DNA from: Styela clava
Lineage: Eukaryota > Chordata > Ascidiacea > Stolidobranchia > Styelidae
Assembly (NCBI RefSeq): GCF_964204865.1
Contig: NC_135259.1
Span: forward strand, 11,170,974 to 11,234,973
Direction: 5' to 3'
Length of the DNA stretch: 64,000 nucleotides
A program made the position numbers and the translations under genes. The notes below the pieces were generated by a model that was not told where the DNA came from, made no database searches, and worked only from the letters and a program-made list of their open reading frames with translations. Shown here one piece after another: positions 57,501 to 64,000 of this stretch (position 1 is its first letter; each line of letters starts with the position of its first letter).

Positions 57501-59821
57501 TTATGATTATCAAGTATATAACACATAATTCTGGTATGAGGTTGAATTTGTAGAACAATAATTTTTAATCTCAAACAAACAAATTAATTTCGTGCTGTCG
57601 TGCTATTTTTTGGGGTAAACTGTAACGACAAGTGAAAGTAATTTGTCAATGTGATATTAAATAACAGTTACACCCAGAGCTGGTTAGCAGGAGCTTGAGG
57701 TCATGAAGCTGTGACATTTTGGTGGAGCTGGAGCCAAGCTAAGCTTGTTAAATGAAGCCGGAGCTACGAGAAATGTCAGTGGCTTCAGCTTCTAACCATC
57801 TCACTATTTTTTTTTCATTTATAATTTTTCAATACTTTATATAAATAATGAAAACTATCCTTTTCAGCTCATAAATTTCAATTTATAATATTAATTTAAA
57901 AGTTTCAAGTTGAATTTATATATATATCGAGTTTTAATCGGCGCTCCAGAAGTAGTGTACCAATATGGAGGTAACTAATTTTGTTCGCCTACTTTGCATC
58001 AAGTTGTGTAAAGGGATGGAAGCCTATGGGTACATTCACTTGACAAAAACAGACAGTGCCCGAACTTGTAATATAACAAAAAATAAGAAAAATTGGAATA
58101 AAATTATGGCATAACCCTATCCTGGTACACATACTACGGGAGTACTATTTAATTTTGAAATGTGAAACTCTTGTATCATATAGTTTTGAGTCCCGCTTCC
58201 ACAACACTGCATTCGGGCAGATATTTTATGGCAGTGGTCAAACTTAGAAACTTCAATGCGTATGGAACCTGGCTCCGACGAAAAAAATGATACAAATTAA
58301 ATATACTGTGACTCTGGAACTGGAGTCCACTGTGATTAGGAACCAACTCCCCATCCCTGGTTACACCAACAGTGTCAGAAGAAAACTGAATTTTTATTCG
58401 GCTATTCCACAATATTTTTTTAACTTGTTGAAATTAGATTTATTTTTTTTAACCATGATTCACAAGTTGACATATATGTCTAATTTCGTAGCAAACATTT
58501 TTAAACTATGGTTTCGCTATGAATTTCGAATATGAACTTACCCGTCTGCAGATACAAATCGGATGTAGTTTGGCTCATCAGTTCTTTCGTAAAAATTCAA
58601 GCAAGTTCGGAGTTTGTATTCTTGACGAGCAAGTTCAATTGAACCAATCGCCTGATGATTGAAATATGAAAATTAAAGGTGTATCTAAATTATATGTCAG
58701 TATAGGAGTGATCAATACAAAAACATAACTACACAGATTTTCAGGCACTGAAACTTACTTCCAAGCTCACGGCTTGTTCTTCATCGAAATAAACGAACGG
58801 TATATTTGTAGACGTCCAAAAATAATCTTCATTCCGAGCTGTATTCTTTGTGTCTTTACTTTTTCTTGGGATAACATCTCCATGCACTAGTCCCTTGATT
58901 CCTTCAACAACAACAAAAATTAACGAACATTTTACATGAAGAAGGAAAAAGGGCAATTATTCCGATTATTATGAGATTGTAGATTTTTACCTTTGTTTAT
59001 TTCAAAAATGTCTTTTTTTTCGTGTGCTTCCTCGATGCGTCCATTCTCGAAAAATCCGCCTATAAAGGACATTAACATTAAGTAAAACTTCATTTGAGTG
59101 TTGTCTTCATGCATGCATGTTTGTAATACAAAACGGAAAAAACCAAATGCTACTCAGTTTAAACTGAATTTAAAGAAACTTTTTATTAAATGAGTCGGTC
59201 TGTCAAGTATAAAGTGCTAAGTATGGACATAGATATATGGCCTCGTTTGCTATTTGAGTAATCTCTTCGTATATGGGGATGCTATATGAACATATTGGAC
59301 ATGAACAGCTGTCATATTTTTTTCATTTGAAAGTAAAATAGTATTCTTCATTGTGGTCTCCAAATTTTCCCTAACTTGTACTCAATACTTTGTTTTAGCA
59401 AAAAATCAAATCAATTTTTTTTTTATATACATTTGTTCTTCCGAATCCACCATTCAACCGATATTTTGTAGTAAATGAGCTTTAATAAAATGATTCTCTT
59501 ACCAAGTGGTTCTACCAGTTGACGAGCCTGTAAACAAACAAAAAAAAACAAATTATTGAAAATAAATACTCTTTGTCAAAATATAACTGATAAAAATGCA
59601 TGGATATGATCTCTCTTGTTACCTAATTTAATAACATTTTTTGGTGGGAACTAAAATATCACGTTTATTTGTAAATTATGATATAAATTATGAATTGTGC
59701 AATAATTCAACAAGTGTTTCAGAAATAATGTCAAGAATGGTTCCATACACTAATAGTGTTTTATCTAATTACTCACCTCACAGGCAAGCAGCATAGCTGC
59801 CAAAATATAACAAAATCTCAT
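51584..59821 (-). CDS. Meprin-like membrane zinc metalloprotease with His-rich stalk (16 exons, 779 aa)
   Basis: Exons, 5' to 3': 59821-59777, 59527-59503, 59059-58991, 58901-58759, 58651-58542, 57274-57099, 56361-56259, 55914-55799, 55516-55340, 55104-54950, 54650-54461, 54226-54051, 53576-53349, 52857-52746, 52493-52058, 51662-51584; 2,340 bp. Signal peptide 1-15. Propeptide with GLVHGD (D55, probable aspartate switch). The protease domain begins near N70. The zinc site is HELMHAIGIWH (159-169) followed by RADRD; the Met-turn is SIMHY (M216, Y218). A MAM domain covers about 263-455 (CGYVQDYDSDDIDW, IAIDDVSV) and a MATH/TRAF domain about 458-608 (GYYYKVT, LSWPFC, LKHDSIMVSV). This is the meprin order. 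Instead of an EGF module there is a stretch of 19 His with Asp/Glu (659-707), then a membrane span (about 709-735) and a tail with PPAY. It should cleave extracellular substrates at the cell surface. The donor at 54950 (GTTTAT) is weak but keeps the frame. Confidence 0.85.
52198..52344 (-). other. His/Asp/Glu-rich coding segment of the meprin-like stalk
   Basis: Residues 659-707 contain 19 His plus many Asp and Glu, mostly as HH-E/D-HH or H-x-H units, just outside the membrane helix. The composition fits metal (zinc or copper) or pH-dependent binding. The codons are CAT/CAC with GAA/GAT, a simple-sequence pattern that may change length easily. Confidence 0.8.
54808..54878 (-). ncRNA. tRNA-like / Pol III promoter-like sequence in a meprin intron
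   Basis: On the minus strand TAGTTCAACCG (54873-54863) fits the A box TRGYNNANNNG. GGTTCGACTCT (54820-54810) fits the B box GGTTCGANTCC except for the last base. The spacing is 42 bp. The T stem does not pair well, so this is more likely a decayed tRNA or tRNA-derived SINE head than a working tRNA. Confidence 0.35.
57940..58145. mobile_element. MITE of the GTACACATACT family, in a meprin intron
   Basis: GCGCTCCAGAAGTAGTGTACCA at one end and TGGTACACATACTACGGGAGTAC at the other, with the same interior as the copy at 49314-49523 (GGAGGTAACTAATTTTGTTCG). It sits in the intron between exons 58651-58542 and 57274-57099. Confidence 0.8.
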
Positions 59822-59829
59822 GGTTGACT

Positions 59830-60420
59830 CTGCAGAACCGAATATATATCCTGTTAAATCGCAATCAAAAGACGCCGGAAATTTGAATCAGTTTTCCGTC
59901 ACAGATACATATTAATAAAAAAAGAAAATAAAAATATTTTTTATCAGGGGACGGCAAATGATAGACTACCTGGGATCTAGAATGCCTTGTGTTATTTATT
60001 TATGAAAAATATTGTCTTTATGTCACATACAGTAAGGATTGTTGAATACTCTTTTTCAGGGTCCAAATTTTATTTTCATGAGTCTAAATAGGAGAACAGA
60101 TGGTTAATTTAACGAATAAAAATAATTTCAATCTATTTCCGTTGACGCCTATCTGCCATAGAAAATAATTTTGCAATACCGGTTTCTGTTCTGTTTTCCA
60201 ATTCATATAGGCATATGCCCTTGAATAAACAATTTTCTACGCCACAATATACCTTATATATCTGTCTAATAAGTTCTTTGTGTCGCTTACCTGACATATT
60301 TCGCAACACAGCTATGTGACAAGCAGTGCTTTACGCTATCGTCAAAAAAAAATTAAACAGTCGTCATGTTTGCATAAAGTATATTATTACTTATCGATCT
60401 TGATCGCTAAGTATGTTGAC
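59830..60420. other. Upstream region of the meprin-like gene
   Basis: AT-rich. ATATATATTCGG (59833-59844, read on the plus strand) could be a TATA-type element close to the start. No gene is seen. Confidence 0.35.
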
Positions 60421-60429
60421 TAGGTATTC

Positions 60430-60665
60430 GTTTGTTTGTTCCTTTGTCTGCCTGTTAGATACACTCGATATCTCACGAAAGCGAGGTTGAATCTGCTCCA
60501 AATTTTGCATGTGCATTCATCATGTCTCGGACCAGAAGCTTATTGATTTTGGATGAATTATGAATTTATTTAATTAATTAATTAAATAATGATGGGCACG
60601 CGGTGTCGCTGTTGAGTCAGAGCGACGGGCAAACGCCGCTAGATCGATAAGTTGGCGGTCTCTGA
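60430..60665 (-). mobile_element. Dispersed retroposon-like repeat, copy 2
   Basis: Reverse-complement relative of 27680-27945: CTGCCTGTTAGATACACTCGATATCTCACGAAAGCGAG, CTCGGACCAGAAGCTTATTG and AACTTATCGATC (on minus). The region in the middle (TTTAATTAATTAATTAAAT) differs from copy 1. Confidence 0.6.
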
Positions 60666-60669
60666 TTGC

Positions 60670-61980
60670 TATCTCGTTACTTACATTAACAAGTTGGATT
60701 CGAAGTGTTACATGTAATAGGAATATGTACAAAAACCTGGTGGTGTCATTGAAGAGGGTTTATCTTAAAAGACAAACATTTATCAATGTTTGCACATACT
60801 TCTTCCATACAAACATTGTTGTCCGGATTAATTATTGATCTACAAAATAGTTTGTTGAGAGCAGTAAGTAATCCTCGATGACCTCGAATAGTTGCCAGGA
60901 ACTCTTCATAAACGAATTTTGCACTGAGTTCATTGCTGTGTTTGATAGACGAAATATTAATTATTATTTGAATAGACTACCTGTGGTGAAATTATGATAT
61001 CTTCTATATTAGGCAATTGCAACTTTTATTTATTGAACAAGTATTGTGCAGTGAATGTTCAAAAAAGCCAAAGTTTATCGCTCTGCTGATGTCGGTCTCA
61101 AATATGTACGGACTAGCTTTGTTTATTTCGCGAGTTAGGTAATCATTTCAAAGTACGTAGTCGCATGTACAAGCAAACAACGTGAGGATCTACGAAACAT
61201 TCCAGTGTTGCACTGTTGGCGCCCTTTAAAAAGACTATGATCGATCTAGGCCAGTTATTCGCAACCGCGGCTTTTAGAGCCGCATGCGTTTCTCAACTAT
61301 TTTTCTTGTAGATCTCATTATCCTTAAAAAAGTAATCATTTTCAGTAAAAATTTTCGACGGTTTTTACAATTGATGGTGGAAAACTGGAACCGGAAAATC
61401 TTACTATTTGCTTTCCTAGAATCAATTGGTGGTTTTTATTTCTTTCTTTTGGCGTATCAAAACTACGCACTTTCGCTTATAGTCCTTAAAAACTCTCTTG
61501 TGCAAGAGAGTACAGGGTATTTCAATATGTCACTGAAAGAGAGGAGAACTTTTTGCATAAAAAATGGGATACGTGGTGAAATATATAACTCACGCATATG
61601 GCTTTTGTTCAAATGAAAAAGCGCATTCAATATTTTCCAGTTATCCATATCCAAACATGTACACATAGAATTGCAGTTTAGACTTGATCACTTGAATCAT
61701 GTACAAGTACTGTTAGAAAATCTGTAATTGTTATAGTCAATTATAGTTATGTTTATTTCCCAGTCAGGCTTCACTTCGAAAAGTGACTGAACTACCATCT
61801 ATAATCTCGAGCCATCGCGAAAGTCAATGGAAAAAGTCAGTTTGAAAATAGATGATATGTTATCCAACTGCATAACTATGAGGTCTCGTACCCGAAGGAA
61901 GCTCTAAATAATTTTAGAAAATATGACGACATAATATGACGCATTGGTGTATATTTCAGAAATTGCATGAAAAATATCGA
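60670..61980. other. Intergenic, no supported gene
   Basis: A 110-codon plus-strand open frame (61284-61616) shows no domain, no splice partner and no paralogue in the window. I do not call it. Confidence 0.4.
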
Positions 61981-62481
61981 TGCAAACCAAGCAAAGTTTA
62001 AAGAAAAGATTTTTCACTACGGAAGATTTGCGTTTCATATTTTCCCAGGGAGATCTTGAAGTTATTTTCTGCAGCGAGTTTGCCACATGTAAAATTGAAT
62101 ATCCAACTGAATTTAAAAAAAAAGTGTTTATAACAAGATAAAATACATTGCGGACATTAATTATGTGCGTCGCTTCTTGAAGCTAGTAATATCAGAATCC
62201 ACCTGGTATTTACAGTCGGAACACGTACGTTTTGTTAAGTCTGATCGTGAGCTGAGCAATGAAGCGCCACTGAGGCTACAACCTGATGCCAAGTAAGTGC
62301 TAATGGATCAAAAACATTTATACAGAACATGATATATATATATATATATATATAATATACGTATTAAAAGAGCAGGGATACATGAGACTACCATTAATAT
62401 TAGGCCCTGTTATTTCACATGCTTTGGTGAATCGGATTACACGACGCATATATGTTTGCCAAGCGCAAACAAGCCGAATGG

Positions 62482-62941
62482 CAGGCTTGTCCATAGGACA
62501 TATTTTTCTGTCCTATTCCCCTCCCATCCCATAGCAATTATGTCTGTCCCATCCCATCCCATCGCATGGGATTCCCATTTGAATAAAATTCAATCAAAAT
62601 TGGTAAATTTAGGTTTAGCGTCTACTGAATAGGACTACATGTACGAAGAGACATGCAAAACAACAAAATTTACGGACTTTGTTAACTTTATATTCATAAC
62701 TATTATACATGTGTCCATCAGCCTCTTCACAAAGTGTGTTGATATTGCTGAATATATTTTGCTCTTCATAACTAACAAGAATGCTATGCTCAAATATATG
62801 GACACGAACTACATAACGAAATGTTTTACCAGCATTTTCTCGAAAATCGTACGGTTTCGTGTCCCACGTGCCCCATGGGAAATACAAATGTGTGCTGTCC
62901 AATCCCATCCCATGGGAATCCCATTCTCATGGACAAGCCTG
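62482..62941. mobile_element. hAT-type element (460 bp) with empty site in the paralogous block
   Basis: It starts CAGGCTTGTCCAT and ends ATGGACAAGCCTG, perfect 13-bp inverted repeats. The flanks are CCGAATGG and TCGATTAG. The paralogous block has CCGATTAG at 42100-42107 with nothing inserted, which identifies the 8-bp target duplication. The interior is rich in CCCATCCCAT motifs; no transposase. Confidence 0.85.
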
Positions 62942-63830
62942 TCGATTAGTATAATCTTGTTTCTCTGTAAAAGACTCCTATTTTTTCTTATCCCTTTGTG
63001 CACAGAAACCTTTGTACACACTGTTGCTATAGCGAAATTTACTGCTGTAGCAGACACACGCAAAACGTGCAGTTGTTCGGATTGTCTTACAGATCGCTAT
63101 TTCAAATCTATTTTAGAATAAGATGAATTTCAATGTATGAGTTCTGGGCCAGCCGCGTTTGTCACTAGTGTTAGTGAATCTTAGGTACAGAGGGCTTGGG
63201 CAGATAAACATAGTACATTAAAAAGTCGAATTCAATGAATTTGTTTATAGCAATAATAAACTGTGTTACACGACTGTTTAGTTTGAAGTTGCCTTTAAAT
63301 AGTTTTGAAAATCAATAAACAAATATATATGCCATATGAAATAAAGTATATTTGTTTTTCGTTTGTTTTGTACCAGATCGTGTCTAGCAAGTCTAGGAAG
63401 AATGCCAAAGTTAAATTAGAGGGAATATCAATTTAAATTATTTCGTTTCCCACTATTTAACGTTTCAATTACTATGTAAAATAAAAATTAAGAAAAACGA
63501 CTTGCTGCATCTTTATTTCAGTTTCACCAATTAGGTAAAATTCACAGAGAAATGATTTTACATGAAAATATCGATTTTACTCAACCCAATGAAATGGCAC
63601 AGATTTTTTTCAACCACTTACTATGATGTGATGTGTTTATAAATGCGCGACGTATGTGACAGATACTGTATTGCGGTTGTTTTCGAATGCCCATGATACC
63701 TCCCAGATATGAATAGGATGGTATTATAAGAAGACTTTTGCTGCATTGGCTTCAAAGTATTGTATGCATAGCAAGTCTATACACAAGATCTCTCTTCTCG
63801 GTACATTAGTGTATAAGTTATTAAAAACAG

Positions 63831-63893
63831 ATGGACAACCAATTCAAGTTGGTTTGGGAGAAATGTAACACAGTGTATAACAAATGTGACTGA
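63831..63893 (+). pseudogene. Truncated copy of the methyltransferase gene
   Basis: The promoter region, the ATG and 20 codons match 43649-43708 with one amino-acid change (A5F). At codon 21 the homology ends and TGA follows at once, so the duplication breakpoint created the stop. The catalytic SAM-binding motifs are absent. Confidence 0.9.
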
Positions 63894-64000
63894 AATTTGA
63901 TCATTTCATGGTTATATTCCGTGTTCCTATTGTTTTCTAGCCACAGATTAAAACCTTCATACCGAATATTTAAAAGTTGTGCCATGGAGATAGAGTTGTT

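Larger units (their letters stand above)
61985..63893 (+). repeat. Segmental duplication upstream of the methyltransferase, copy 2
   Basis: It matches 41580-42520 and 43380-43705. It contains a 460-bp element at 62482-62941 that is absent from copy 1. It ends inside the methyltransferase coding region. Confidence 0.88.

Noticed and set aside
62639-63121. 160-codon open frame across the 460-bp hAT element
   Set aside because: It crosses the element boundary and the duplicated block, and the same frame in the block at 42082 is broken. Not a conserved gene.
1-64000. CRISPR arrays, bacterial operons or integrated viruses
   Set aside because: No regularly spaced direct repeats with unique spacers, no polycistronic layout and no viral structural or replicase domains were seen; exon structure is animal throughout.

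Overview
The window is eukaryotic and animal. It is AT-rich, genes are split by short GT-AG introns (many exons of 33 to 180 bp), and the proteins carry signal peptides with EGF, FN3, Ly6/uPAR, PKD, C-type lectin, MAM and MATH domains. The mix, the compact introns and the many short inverted-repeat elements suggest a marine invertebrate chordate, most likely an ascidian tunicate. The species is inference. Nothing bacterial or viral was found.

Layout. 1-2158: the end of a VioB/ferritin-like gene, followed by a perfect-looking 1,028-bp tandem duplicate that carries a nonsense codon. 3.4-13.65 kb (+): two paralogous nine-exon genes for small secreted precursors. Each has a signal peptide, a Cys-rich trefoil-like domain, an acidic spacer, a furin-type site followed by Gln, and a basic Gly/Tyr-rich tail. 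15.3-18.2 kb (+): a seven-exon, GPI-anchored protein with two Ly6/uPAR domains. 18.2-25 kb: a repeat-rich zone with fold-back elements, an inverted pair of roughly 185-bp tandem arrays and a hAT-like remnant. 21.4-34.8 kb: a segmental duplication carrying two intronless seven-transmembrane receptor genes (-) and a broken copy of the last exon of the next gene. 34.6-41 kb (-): an eleven-coding-exon mosaic protein (signal peptide, FN3, Ly6/uPAR with an enlarged finger, EGF, PKD, basic Thr/Pro-rich tail). 43.6-44.3 kb (+): an intronless METTL27-like methyltransferase. 46.0-48.3 kb (-): a type II membrane C-type lectin with a tyrosine motif in its tail. 51.6-59.8 kb (-): a sixteen-exon meprin-like membrane metalloprotease with a histidine/acid-rich stalk. 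62-63.9 kb: a second copy of the region upstream of the methyltransferase, ending in a truncated copy of that gene.

Almost every gene encodes a secreted or surface protein: trefoil-like peptides, Ly6 proteins, a lectin, a meprin and serpentine receptors. A role at an epithelial or mucosal surface is a reasonable inference, but the genes lie on both strands and there is no evidence that they are co-regulated. Multi-exon models were assembled by hand from splice sites. In each the intron phases agree and the total coding length is a multiple of three, which is the main support for exons too short to stand out as open frames. Repeated local duplication is the dominant process in the window.
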